Source: Quillaja saponaria
Lineage: Eukaryota; Streptophyta; Magnoliopsida; Fabales; Quillajaceae
DNA: 64,000 nt
Assembly (NCBI GenBank): GCA_029379385.1
Contig: CM055612.1
Location: 16,926,001 to 16,990,000 of the forward strand
Reading direction: 5' to 3'
The notes below the pieces were generated by a model that searched no databases, had not been told where the DNA came from, and was given only the letters and a program-made list of their open reading frames with translations. Positions 9,481 to 21,950 of the stretch are shown here, in pieces. How positions within the stretch are numbered: position 1 is the first letter of the stretch; each line of letters begins with the position of its first letter. The translations under genes were made by a program, and so were the position numbers.

Positions 9481-11140
9481 ACTTTCGCGCATTTACTAAA
9501 AGCTAATTCTTCTTAGGCCTTTTAATGTCAAAAGTGATTCTAAATCCTCTATAATCAACTTTGTCACAAAACTCATGCTTTAGGTGTATATTATATGCTA
9601 TAGTCTAATACTTTGTATATGTGACGTCTCCTAAGAATGCTTTCTTTCCCTAAGATCCTAACCTGCCTTAGTTTTACATAATAAGTAACAATGACAATAA
9701 CTGCAAACATATAGCTGAAGTTGTTTGCCCTATCCCACAACCTAAAATGTTAAGAGACTTACAAACTATTTTAATATCAAAATTTCAAACTCTTTATGTC
9801 CATTTCTAATTCTAGTATAAGCTTTTGATTATCTCATCTTCGAAAAAATGACATAAATATGATGCTAACCTGTTACCTCTCATGAATTTTATAGAACCTC
9901 ACCCTAATATTTACTAAGTTATTTCTAGTTGTCACTCCTACATTTAAAATTGACAATTTTTAAAGCCACATTGACCCTTAATTAAGTCTGATTTCTCTTC
10001 TAATCAGAATAGTAAACTAATTCACTCATTTTAAATGCCGAGCTTAGTTTTTATATTATATCGGGTCAATCTTTTGTTATAGAAGCAAGAAGGAACCTCA
10101 ACTTTGTTAGTAATGATTTCAAGAGCACCGTTTCTAATTAAGTTTGATTGAAGCACTATTATGAAATCAGATTGCATTTATAATTTGATACTAGAAACAT
10201 CGATTTTTGATGAGAAATACTTATAAGAAGATTTAAACTTTTATTGTAACAAGTATCATTTTCTATTTGAGTAAATTCCCAACTATGTGTTTGTTTATGT
10301 GAGTTAGTTACAAGTGAATGATTTCTGAATTTTCTGAACCCATATGTTCATTCTTGCATCTATATTATCACTTGTTGAAACTCATAGACTTTTGAAACAA
10401 GTAATTTTTGAATAGACCATGAGATTCTGACTTTATTCTTTTCATTTTTAACTATACGAGTCAATATTTTAGAATTTACCAGAAATTGAGTTTCATCAAA
10501 GCTACCATTATTCATATAATCCGAAGTTATGTATTTTGGAATAGTTATCAGGGCCTTCTAAGAATCAGTGGGGTATTGTGGTTTCCAAAATGGAAGTTAC
10601 TGAATGGAACAGTTAGGATCTCATACCATATAGGATTAAGCCCAGTCAGCCATAAGTGGGAAGCATATTTCACTTGGACCATTCTAAGTAGAGAGTTTGA
10701 CCCTTATTACAAATATGTAGTTCTGGTCTGCTCGATTTGTTTCCAGAATATTTTCTGTGATGATTATAGAAATTTATAAATAGAATATAATCCTTTGTAT
10801 GCTAAATTGTTGTTATCATTAAATATGCATTATAACTTCTACTTTTGAGACTGTAACTTATGTATCTGACAACCATTTTAGCTGAGTACATTCTCTACTT
10901 TTATGTATATTATCTTTGGCTTAGTGAAACTCTTCTAATTGAATAGCTCTTTGGTTTTAAGCTTGCTCGTTTCTTGTCTATTTTTTCCTTGTATATAGAG
11001 GACTTCTGTCCTCCCCTCATATTTCTTTCTCTATTAATAAAATTTCCTTTTCTATAGTTAAAATAAAAAATAAAAAATTTTGTGCATTATCAGAAAGTCA
11101 TCCTTTTTATAATAAGTCACTTACTGATTGTTGGAACCTT
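9481..11140. other. A+T-rich sequence without recognisable gene
   Basis: No coding region, tRNA or complete transposon was recognised. The open frame at 10486-10779 (97 codons) has no family resemblance I can name. At 10960-11075 a pyrimidine-rich stretch, AGGACTTCTGTCCTCCCCTC, followed by TTAATAAAATTTCC and an A-rich end, looks like the 3' end of an L1-type LINE or of a transcript, but it is too short to call. Confidence 0.4.
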
Positions 11141-11686
11141 ACTAGCTACTTTTACATATTTTAGGAAATATATTACATAAAAGATCCTAGAACAAAGAAT
11201 GGACTATTGAGACTTCATTTACAGCTGTGTTATCTCAGCAAAATGTGACTTAAGTTCAGGATTCAAGTATGATACAAAAAGTTAAATTGGAATTTATTTA
11301 TTTATTTTTATATGGAAGAGAGCATTAAGAGAAAGACTAGAGCATGATTCAAACAAATGAACAAATGACCATAGTTAAGGGGGAGAAAAAGATAGTGGCT
11401 CAACATGGAATTTAAGAGAAAGAAAAGATTAATACCTCCTTTTAGTTATAAAGGAACTAGAAGTGGCTAACACTAGGCCCCTTGCACTTATCCTAGAAAC
11501 TGTCTGTGCTGACCATAACCTTGGTCAAGGACGATGATCTAAGTTATGGGAAAGTCCAAGATGGTCCATGCTTTGAGTAAGAATATGCCGACTTAGACTA
11601 TGAGAAACACCAATTACTACTTTGTCACTCGCTTTCCTCAAGTACTCTACAAGAAATTCCAAAGAAGGTCTTGGTTATAGGGGCAA
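11141..11686 (+). repeat. Segmental duplication, copy 2, left part
   Basis: Aligns with 6756-7567. Its right edge, ...AGGGGCAA at 11686, is the insertion point of the LTR element. In copy 1 the same site reads through as GGGGCAAATCAAAAG, which is the empty-site proof of the insertion. Confidence 0.75.
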
Positions 11687-14600
11687 TGTTATAACCTAAT
11701 AACATAATAAAAATAATAATAAATCGAGTTTTAAGGCACAATGTGTAAATTTTTATTATAAAAAAAAACAAATTAATTAAATAATAACAATAATACAATT
11801 GAACATGTTATAATTGATAGCTTAACGTACGCCTTAGGATGTTGGTATGTAATTTATTTTGACTAGGAAAAATTGAAATAAATGAATATGTATATAAATG
11901 TGATTAGAGAATTAGTTTTACACCACAATGTAAGTTGACTTGAATTTTAAATTTTCACTTCTTATAAATTATGTTAATAAGTAAAATTAGTGGATGTAAC
12001 TAATGATGTATAGTGAATATATATATATATAACTAGGGTGAATTTCCACCATACATTCTAAAACTTGGATTTTTGACTTGACTTTCTTTTATTCTAATTC
12101 CTTCATTTTTTTTTTTTTTGGGTCTATTTTTGATTGATTTTCTTCTTATACACACTGAACATACTTTCTTTGACTGAGCTTGTTTTAGAGAAATCATCAA
12201 TTCTCTTGAATGGGCGATGCTTTCCTTCTTCCCTTCTTAGCATATGAGTGGATCCTTTTCTTTAGCCTTCCGTTTGGGTGAGTTTGAGGTTGAAAACCAG
12301 TAGGACAGCAGCCAAATTCTACCCTTCCTTCCCGTGCTTCCCCTGCTCTAGCTGTGATAAAATCCCAGGCTCATGGATGTGTGCTACTTTCTTCCATGGT
12401 TGTTAGTTTTCCTCTTTTCTTGTTACGGGAGCTGCCTTTGTCAACTTGAAAATTTTAGATTTAGCAACTAAGCTGTCTGTGGGTTACTTTTTCTTTCTAC
12501 ATCCCTTGTTTTTTTTGGCTTTGGCGTGTGGGTTCTTTGTTGGACATAGGGCAGTAATTGGATGAAGGTGGTAGTAATTTCCAAGCATGGAATTCAGCTT
12601 ATGACTGAGAGAGTGGGAACTCCTCACAGTTTTGTTGTCTAACCATAAGGAGGATGTTAGAAGGTAGCCCTCTTTGTTTTGATTAATAATTCTATACTTT
12701 GTAATGTTGGTTCTTAAAATAAATTGATGGATTGAGGGTAGGATTTAGGAATTTTTGAATAAGAATCTAAATCAAGAAATATGTAAGGTAGCTTCGTGAT
12801 GGTGGAAATTTGGTGTTGGAAATTGAATATATTAATAATAGAATTCTATGATTCAAGCTTTGATGTAATATAAGAAGCTAGTTAAGGGTGTTGGAAGAGG
12901 TATAACATGAGAATTGATTTAATTATGGTTGAATTGATAAGCTATGTTGGTTGTCTCTTAAGTAATTCTTGAATAATTAAATGAATTTTAAAAACTAAAA
13001 TTTAAATGATTGATAATATTAAAATTAATGTGGATTAATGTGGTGGTAGAAAGGTTATATGAAATTGAATTTAGAATCTTGAATTTAATTGGATTAGGAG
13101 TAATGTTAGTGAATTAGTGTTGAAGTGAGGAGTGTGAAGTGGAGCTTGAAAGTGTTGGAAAATGAGAGTTAGGTGGCTTGTGAAGGGTTGCAGGGCCAGA
13201 TTTCATGGATTAGAAAAATCATGTGTTTCATGTGCCGTCGGGGCTGAATTAAATTAAGGGTTCAAAAGAGAAAATGTAGTCTAGAATCTTGGGATGTTGT
13301 CGACAAAATTTTTTAGCTTGGTTCCAAATATGTTGTGAGTTATAGCTGTTAGACTCTAGCTAGGTCAAGTTTGGACAGTTTCAACATCTCTAACTCACTA
13401 AGTGCTTTCTATCTTTTATAATGGTTTCTTTTACCGTATGCATTGTCAAGACATTTAAAATGTCTCTTTATTTTTAACCTTATCATGTAAAATCTAATTC
13501 TTATTAATTAACATGTAGTTGCGTAATGGAAAACTTTCATAAAGAACCTATACAAGTTGAGATATAAACTTAGAAATTAAAAGATTATGACAATAACGTT
13601 TATGAACTAAGCATTATTTAAAAATATGAATTTCAAATCCGGATTTTAATGTGACCTGATGAGACGCGTGGACGCAAGTGTATGTAACGAATGCAATCAG
13701 TTACGGGTGAGTGGTTAATTGCTGCCTTTAGGGGTAGATTAGTATGTGTAATTATATGTTTATTTGAATATACGTGATATATGGAAAGTAAACAAGTAGA
13801 GTGTTTCAGTAACTTATTTGAATTATATTTATTTGATATTAGTTGCTTTGTTTGACATTGGTTATGGTTGATAAGGGCCAACAAAGTGAGGTTTTTATGA
13901 AAAATGATTTTATCTCTTAAATTAAAAATCCTGGTGCACCTAGGATGTTCTGATTTAATATCATAAGAAAATTCTGATTCTAATAAACAATTTTTTTTTA
14001 ATTGAGTGCTCAGCCTCGATGGGATGGATTGTGTACGGAGATCAACTTGTTATGCGAGTGCATAAATGCTCGGTAGGGAGTGATAATGTTGTGCGGGGCT
14101 AGGTCACTCGTTGGCCCTTTGATTGCTTTGCGTGATATTGTGCTCTGTTTTAAATTATGAAATTGTGAAACTTACCATGTATACGTGTCATGTGAAATGT
14201 TATATGAACAATATTACTATCTATGTGTTACACATTTATAATTTGTGATGTTAGTATCCTTTGGGTACGATTTTTCACTGACGGAGTCCATAGGGGTCAC
14301 CCCTTTTTGGTGATTATTTTTTAAGTAACATCAATTCAGTACATGGCATTACTGAGCTTGTGACTTGCCGTTGAGCACGACAGAGTAATTCCAAGATCTC
14401 AGGCTTGAAGTTAAAGGATGAAAGTTTTCAGTCACACTAGAACAGTGGAAGGTGTCTAATTTCGAACGATGTAAGCGTCCAGTTATTTGTCTTGTTTATG
14501 ATGTGGATGGAGTGGAGCTCCTTGTTATGTCTATGTTATTGTAGTGTGAAATCATGAGCATATGTATTTGTATTTTGAAGCATGTTCCATATTATGGGGA

Positions 14601-14796
14601 ACCTCTGCCAAAATTTTCAGTAATTGTTAATTATTATAGGAAGTAAACTTTTACAGTGAACTTTGGTTTTAAAAAAGATACTTTTATTCCTTAGATAGGT
14701 CATGAGTTAGGTTTGTTATTTTGTATCGAAGTCAGGGTTACGGTGGATTGTTTACACAATCCTCTGGCCAGTCACACCTCAGTGAATGGTGTGACT
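11687..14796 (+). repeat. 5' LTR (about 3.1 kb)
   Basis: Full-length LTR, beginning TGTTATAACC and ending GTGTGACT (last base changed from A). Sections in order: a lead with GAGTTTTAAGGCACAATGTG, A+T-rich sequence with a TA run near 12018, a pyrimidine-rich and less A+T-rich central part at about 12080-12660, and a long 3' part with CAGCCTCGATGGGATGGATT and GTACGATTTTTCACTGACGG landmarks shared by the other copies in this window. It has no ORF of note. Confidence 0.75.
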
Positions 14797-17700
14797 AGTT
14801 ATTATCATTGCCCGGTTTAAAGGTCCGTGATTGCAAATGTGGGATGTTGTTGCTTTGTTTCCGTACGTTACCTGGGGAGTATGTGAACTTTGTAATGCCT
14901 TTCGATTCATCCTGAAGCTTCAAGTTATGATTCTTTAATGTACCATCATTGGCCTCATATAATAGGCATGCCTTGAATTCATTTGTGTTGCTTAGACATG
15001 ATGACGCGTGGTGGTTGTGATATGAGTCTAGTAAGATAATGAAATATTGGCTTTGATCAAGAATTAACCAGTCCTCAAGTGTCTTTGACAAGAAATTTAG
15101 ATTGTAGAAGAATATGGGTAACTTAGCTAAAATCTTAATTTAGTAACAGTAGCCTCCATGAGAGGCAAATTCTCTAGTTTAGTTCAACAAAACTAACCAA
15201 TCATTTATGAGGTTAAGATACTTAAGACTTTTGTAATAATAATAGAGAGCAATGGAGATAAGATGCCTATTTGACATAGAATATGAACTCTCTAAGAACT
15301 CACCTTAAACCTATGTATTATCACGGAGAAATGAAATGTGAAAATACACATATATGTAGCCCAAGAAATACGAAAGGTTTACTTTTCCAACGTTAAGTTT
15401 GCAAACCAATCTCGATATTGAATATCGATGCCTAGAATTGACTTATTTATTAAAAGAATAAAGTCTAAATCATCTCAGGTTATGTGCGATTATGAACTAT
15501 TAAGGAAACTCACTCTAAGCCATTTTATTTTATGGTGAAATGGATTGTGGAAATATATATACACTTGTAGTCCATCTACTTTCTCTCAAGTCTTCTTCTT
15601 AAGAGGCATGAAAAGTTTTCTTTTAATGTCACACTTGCAAACTAATTCTAACAGTAAATATCAAATCTTGGAAATAATACACTTATCAATTAAAAGAAAA
15701 GAATGATTCGTTCTGATTGTGTAATGATTAATAGTAGTTGAATTCTTTCTTTCCCCAATATTTGTAATTTATTTGATCGATTGTAAAGACTCAAACTCTT
15801 CTTACATTTGGAATATCATTAAGTTTTCATACCGAGTACGAAAAGTAGTCTTTGGAATGTCTTCCTTCTTAATTTGGAATTAGTGATATCCCGAATGAAG
15901 GTCGATCTAGGAAAAGCACTGAGCTTCCTGCAACTAATTAAATAAATCATAAATTCTAAAAAAATAAAATAAAATAAAAATACTTATTTTAATTGTGGCA
16001 TTATTTAATTGTCGATAATCGATACACAGTCTAAACGAGCCATTTTGTTTTTAAGCAGAAGCATCTCAAGGAGATGAATTGGGATGAATGAATCCCTTAT
16101 TTATTAAATCTTGTGATGGCACTTTAAGCTCATTTAGTTCACTAGAAGCCATCCTCTAAAGGAATATATAAATTAGTTAAGTACTAGGTAATAAGTCAAT
16201 GCTAAATTCAATCTCCCGATTAGAAGGAAGCCTACCTCTTCAGGAAATACATCAGAAAAATTTCCTCACTGTCGGAATACGCTCTAAAGGAGTAATATTT
16301 GTGTGGTTTTGTAAACATTGAAAGGATATAATGAAAAGCTGTGTGTTAAATTCTTCAAGGATGAAATTTTGATACAATGAGTTTAAAACTTGAAATTGAA
16401 TAGAATATTTTTCTAACTTGAGGCTTTTCATTGAGTTATAATATTATTATTTATTTCATTTCATAACAATTGCATCATTTTTGGTAATACCCGTTACAGT
16501 ACTTAATATTTCATCTAGTCGTATTGGTTATTTATTTACAGAGTGTTACAATCTGGTATGACTACATTAGAAAGTTGATATAGCGTGAAATTTTAATTAG
16601 TAAGATTAATGAGCATTGTTATATATATATATATATGGAGTGATGGTGATACATAATATGAATATAAAAGACATTAAGTCAATAAATAGTGTGAATTAGA
16701 GTAAATACGATTTAAAATATATGTATCTATATACATACGATTTTATATGTATAATGGAAACAGATATCGATCGTGAATTTGACTAATTTGAGTATAAAAG
16801 AAATTGAATCGAAAAGTATTGTCAATTAGGATAAATAATATTTATATACGATTTTATGTATGTATAATCAAAATAAGTATCAACTGCAAACTTAACTAAC
16901 TATTATAATATAATATTAAATTATCAAATTAGAATAATACGATGTAAGTCTCGAGTATAAAATTAAGGACAAGTATAGATAAAATAAATAAGTAGTATGA
17001 TATTCATGTTAGAGATATAATTAGTTATAAATAATTATGAAGTGATATCCTTCCGAAGGGAATAACAGAAACTCAACGATATATTGGATATTTAATAAAC
17101 CCAATAGAGATAGGTACAATGAAATTCAACATTTCATTCCTTTGGGTCTATCGTTGAATAACTATGTTGCTAATATCAATTTTAAAAGGAAACAGTATAT
17201 ATATACCGCTAGTTCGTAAACAACTAATTATTATATGAGTTGGTAAAGGTTTTAATTATAGTCAATGGGGACACCTAAAAAGATTGACTAGATTCATTGA
17301 ACTATTTCAAAGGATAAAAACTATCAATTTTTTAGATTCTATTGTTGGTTTCTTATAAATTACTCGTTTAGATGAGAATTTACAAATATATCGTAAGTTA
17401 AATCTTTACTGACAAATAATCAATGTGCCATAAATAAGAAAAGTACAGTAATCCTATGATAAAATTGATATCGCATATCAGTAATAGTAGTAATAAAAGT
17501 TTTGTATTTTAAAAATTACATGTCACAAATTGCAATATTACGTAAATGACTTAATTCTAATATATATAAGATAAGTCCTAAAAAAAAGAAATTCAAGTCT
17601 TTTAATCAACTAATTTAATTTTTAGAATATGTATGTCTTAAAAGATAGTTATACATCTTGTTTATATTTTTAAATTTTATGGTTAATCAAGGAAAGTGAT

Positions 17701-18088
17701 TAAAAATTAAGAGTAAATAGAAGCTATTTTATTTCACTCATGTACTTATTTGATTTAATTTGTCATTCTAAATCTTAAATGAGAAATAGGATATGATCCT
17801 GAACATAAATTGGGGTTAGGTTTTAAATTATAAGGGTGCAATGGAAACATAGGGGAACCATAACCCATAGGTTTTTGGAAACAAAAGTGAATAATACCCT
17901 AATGTGTGAGAAATAGTCAGTGGTAAGTATAAATAGATAAGTCTATAAACCTCGATTAAATCTTTGGTGGAGATTACTCAGGGATTTGAGAATGTGACAA
18001 AACAATAATATTTGCATCCATTTGATTGAGTTAGGAAAACGATATATCAGAATTCTCTCTTTGATGAAATTCGGGACAAATTTCTTTT
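14797..18088. other. Degraded internal region of the LTR element
   Basis: Apart from the antisense reverse-transcriptase fragment at 15745-16300, nothing is recognised. Two diverged copies of a roughly 250-bp sequence lie at about 15295-15430 and 15505-15660 (shared: AACTCAC, GGTGAAATGGATTGTGGAAA-like text, TTTGCAAAC). 16600-18080 is very A+T-rich with a TA run at 16620-16636. No gag is visible on either strand. Confidence 0.5.
15745..16300 (-). pseudogene. pol: Ty3/gypsy reverse transcriptase fragment, opposite in strand to its host LTRs
   Basis: On the minus strand the start of a Ty3/gypsy RT can be read: REIEFSIDLLPST, then SSELNELKVPSQDLINKGFI, GSFRLCIDYRQLNNATI, and after an A+T-rich insertion an interrupted block that includes GRHSKDYFSY, equivalent to the conserved DIPKTAF-R-RYG motif. 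Many in-frame stops and at least two frameshifts are present. The catalytic YVDD region is not found. Reverse transcriptase copies element RNA into DNA. This copy is dead and lies in the reverse direction to the LTRs and polypurine tract that flank it, so it is either an inverted internal piece or a remnant of another element inserted here. Confidence 0.8.
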
Positions 18089-18102
18089 AAGGGGGGGGAG
18101 AT
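18089..18102 (+). promoter_or_regulatory. Polypurine tract of the LTR element
   Basis: AAGGGGGGGGAGAT immediately precedes the 3' LTR start TGTTATAACCC at 18103. This fixes the element as plus-strand. Confidence 0.75.
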
Positions 18103-19661
18103 TGTTATAACCCAATAACGTAAAAATAAGAAAAAAAAAATCGAGTTTTAAGGCACAATGTGTAAATTAATTAAATAATAACAATAATACAATTGAACAT
18201 GTTATAATTTGATAGCTTAATGTACGCCTTAGGATGGAAAACTCACTACGTGCTTTCTATCTTTTCTCATGGTTTCTTTTACCCTATGCATTGTCAATAC
18301 ATTTGAAATGTCTCTTTATTATTAACCCTATCACGTAAAGTCCAATTCTTATTAGTTAAAATGTAGTAGCTTAATGAAAAACTATCATAAAAAAACCTAT
18401 ACAAGTTGAGATATAAACTTAGAAATTAAAAGATTATAACAATAATGTTTATAAACTAAGCATTATTTGGAAATATGAATTTCAATTCTAGATTCTAATG
18501 TGACCTAATGAGATGCATGGACGCAAGTGTACGCAAAGAATGGAATCTGTTACGGGTGAGTGGTTAATTACTACCTTTAGGGGCTAAATTAGTATGTATA
18601 ATTATATGTTTATTTGAATATACGTGATATATGGAAAGTAAACAAGTAGAGTGTTTCAGTAACTTATTTGAATTATATTTGTTTGATATTAGTTGCTTTG
18701 TTTGACATTGGTTGTGGTTGATAAGGGCAAAAAAAGTGAGGTTTTTATGAAAAATAATTTTATCGCTGAAATTAAAAATCTTGGTGCACCTAGGATGTTC
18801 TAATTTAAAATCATAAGAAAATTCTGATTCTGATAAATGTTTTTTTTTTTTTAAATTGAGTGTTCAGCCCCAGTGGGATGGATTGTGTACGGAGATCAAC
18901 TTGTTGTGCAGGCATGTAAATGCCCTGTAGGGGGTGATAATGTTGTGCGAGGCTGGGTCACTCGTTAGCCCGTTGAATACTTTGCGCGATATTGTGCTCT
19001 GTTTTGAATTGTGAAATTGTGAAACTTACCATGTATATGTGTCATGTGAAATGTTATATGAACAATATTACATGATATTACTATCTATGTGTTACACATT
19101 TGTATTGTGTGATGCTAGTATCCTTTGGGTATGACTATCCACTCATGGAATCCATAAGACTCACTCCTCTTCGGTGATTATTTTTTTAGTAACAGGAGTT
19201 CGGTACATGGCATTGCCAAGCTTGTGACTTGCCGTTGAGCATGACAAGGTAATTCCAAGATCTTAGGCTCAAAGTTAAGGGATAAAAGTTTACCGTCATA
19301 CTAGAACATTGGGGGGTGTCTAATTTCGAATGATGTAAGTGTCTAGTTATTTATCATGTTTATGATGTGGATGGAGTGGAGCTCCTTGTTATTTCTATGT
19401 TATTGTGTTGTGAAATCATGAGCATATGTATTTGTATGTTGAAGCATGTTCCTTATTATAAGGAACCTCTGCCAAAATTTTCAGTAATTATTAATTATTA
19501 CAGGAAGTAAACCTTTACAGTGGACTTCGGTTTTAGAAAAGCTACTTTTATTCCTTAGCTGGGTCATAAGTCAGGTTTTTATTTTTATCGAAGTCAAGGT
19601 TATGGTAGATTGTTTACTCAATCCTCCAAACAGTCATGCCTCAGTGAGGGGTGGTGTGACA
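18103..19661 (+). repeat. 3' LTR (1.56 kb), internally deleted
   Basis: Matches the 5' LTR at its start (to about 18236) and from ACTCACTACGTGCTTTC (about 18241) to the end, but lacks about 1.55 kb that corresponds to 11842-13391. The missing part includes the pyrimidine-rich centre. Confidence 0.8.
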
Positions 19662-20280
19662 GGAAAATCAAAAGCTGAAGTTGTAAAGCTTCTAGAAGCT
19701 AAGCCAACAGCAAGAAAATTGAAGGAGTTGGCTATTATGGAAGAAGCTCACGGCAGGACAAGAAAGAAAGCAAAGCAGGGGAGGTGAAACTCAAAGATGG
19801 TTCTAGAAAAATGAGAAAGTTGGTTCATACATGAGAAGAAAAAACAAGAAAGAAAAGTAAAATACAAGATATAAAATGAAGTCAAAGATCACATTAATTT
19901 TATTTTTTTTTGGTGTATGTTACACTTACTTTAAGCATATATATATATATTTATATTAGTGGTGTAGATTAATTCTTAGTTTATATTTATGTCTATATAT
20001 ATATATATATAGTTATTCAATTTGTTTTTTTACTTATGATTTTATTTACTTAATTATAATAAGCTATATACAAACATTTCAAAACATGCTTTAAAGTATT
20101 TAGAATTATAAAGGTTATGAAAAGTTCTATATTGCAGAATATTGTAAAGGCTATTTCAGTGAGGAGAAAAATGGTATTTGGAGGATGTTAGAATTTCTGA
20201 GTTGGATTTTTTGAAGGTTAGATTTGGGATCTCCTGGAGCTATGAGTTTTGGATTAGGTTTGTAAAAAAAAAAAAAAAAA
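19662..20280 (+). repeat. Segmental duplication, copy 2, right part, with exon-like fragment
   Basis: Continues the copy-1 alignment after the LTR insertion. At 19668-19787 it holds the lysine-rich exon-like frame also seen at 7571-7684 (KSKAEVVKLLEAKPTARK, terminator TGA). TA-rich runs occur at 19938-19960 and 19994-20012. It passes directly into the tandem units. Confidence 0.7.
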
Positions 20281-21950
20281 AGACAGCTTGCTTCTCAAAT
20301 TCTCGAACCAGGTGGGTTCTTCGAAGAAGTTTAGGAAACCTAAATTGAATTTTGAGTCTTTGATTAATCAAGTTAGTTCCTTTGCTGTACTTGACACTAT
20401 AAAACTTAAGGGTCCATTTGAGTCATGGGTCGATACTCATCACAACCTCTCGCTATCCTTGCAGTATGTGGTTGATTTCTTTCCCTTCTATTTGTTTTTG
20501 ATAGTTTTTCCTTTCAATTAGGATATTAGTGATTTGTTGGTACTTTGTTCAGATCTTAATATTGTACAATTGAGGAAAGGCTTAATCTTCCATATATTAT
20601 TATTGCAATATATATATATAGGCTGATTATAAGTTCTTAACTTGAGGACCAAGAAAAAAAATACTAATATATACAAGAATAAATAAATAAAACGAATATA
20701 CTACCTATAAATGCGTTAGCTTCATGTGCCCAAGTCATGCTGATTGGTGAATATAACTTCTGGATACGTTAGTCCCTTTTTAAATAATTTGAAAGGATCA
20801 TCACCTTTTGTATTTACCTTGGCTATTTTGTGTCTATTTCAGCTATTTGTCTTGTACCCATATACTTTAATGCGATATTTTATATCTATAAAAAAAAAGA
20901 CAGCTTGCCTCTCAAATTCTCGAACCAGGTGGGTTCTTGGAAGAAGTTTAGGAAACCTAAATTGAATTTTGAATCTTTGATTAATCAAGTTAGTTCCTTT
21001 GCTATACTTGACACTATAAAACTTAAGGGTCCATTTGAGTTATGGGTCGATACTCATCACAACCTCTCAATGTCCTTGCAGTATGTGGTTGATTTCTTTC
21101 CCTTCTATTTGTTTTCAATAGTTTTTCCTTTCAATTAGGATATCAGTGATTTGTTGGTACTTAGTTCAAATCTTAATATTGTACAATTGAGGAAAGGCTT
21201 AATCTTCCATATATTATTATTGCAATATATATATATAGGCTGATTATAAGTTCTTAACTTGAGGACCAAGAAAAAAAATACTAATATATACAAGAATAAA
21301 TAAATAAAACGAATATACTACCTATAAATGCGTTAGCTTCATGTGCCCAAGTCATGCTGATTGGTGAATATAACTTCTGGATACGTTAGTCCCTTTTTAA
21401 ATAATTTGAAAGGATCATCACCTTTTGTATTTACCTTGGCTATTTTGTGTCTATTTCAGCTATTTGTCTTGTACCCATATACTTTAATGCGATATTTTAT
21501 ATCTATAAAAAAAAAGACAGCTTGCCTCTCAAATTCTCGAACCAGGTGGGTTCTTGGAAGAAGTTTAGGAAACCTAAATTGAATTTTGAATCTTTGATTA
21601 ATCAAGTTAGTTCCTTTGCTATACTTGACACTATAAAACTTAAGGGTCCATTTGAGTTATGGGTCGATACTCATCACAACCTCTCAATGTCCTTGCAGTA
21701 TGTGGTTGATTTCTTTCCCTTCTATTTGTTTTCAATAGTTTTTCCTTTCAATTAGGATATCAGTGATTTGTTGGTACTTAGTTCAAATCTTAATATTGTA
21801 CAATTGAGGAAAGGCTTAATCTTCCATATATTATTATTGCAATATATATATATAGGCTGATTATAAGTTCTTAACTTGAGTACTAAGAAAAAAAATACTA
21901 ATATATACAACTCAACTCAACTCAACTCAACTAAGCCTTAAAATCCTAAA

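Larger units (their letters stand above)
11687..19661 (+). mobile_element. LTR retrotransposon of the large-LTR family, internal region degraded
   Basis: Starts TGTTATAACC at 11687 and ends GTGTGACA at 19661, flanked by GGCAA (11682-11686) and GGAAA (19662-19666), a 5-bp TSD with one change. Copy 1 of the flanking duplication shows the empty site. Order: 5' LTR 11687-14796, about 3.3 kb internal, polypurine tract 18089-18101, 3' LTR 18103-19661. No primer-binding site is seen after the 5' LTR, and the only pol similarity in the interior is on the opposite strand. TGTTATAACC...GTGTGACA ends and the GGGACAAATTTCTTTTAAGG polypurine context suggest a Ty3/gypsy chromovirus. Confidence 0.8.

Noticed and set aside
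10486..10779. 97-codon frame as a host gene
   Set aside because: No recognised domain, no splice or promoter context, and typical composition of noncoding sequence.
14795..15091. Minus-strand 98-codon frame as RNase H or integrase of the antisense pol
   Set aside because: No conserved motif could be found; only the RT part at 15745-16300 is convincing.
20744..21755. Repeated 73- and 102-codon frames as possible small genes
   Set aside because: They are exact copies made by the 617-bp tandem duplication, overlap each other in different frames, contain an A run and lack homology.
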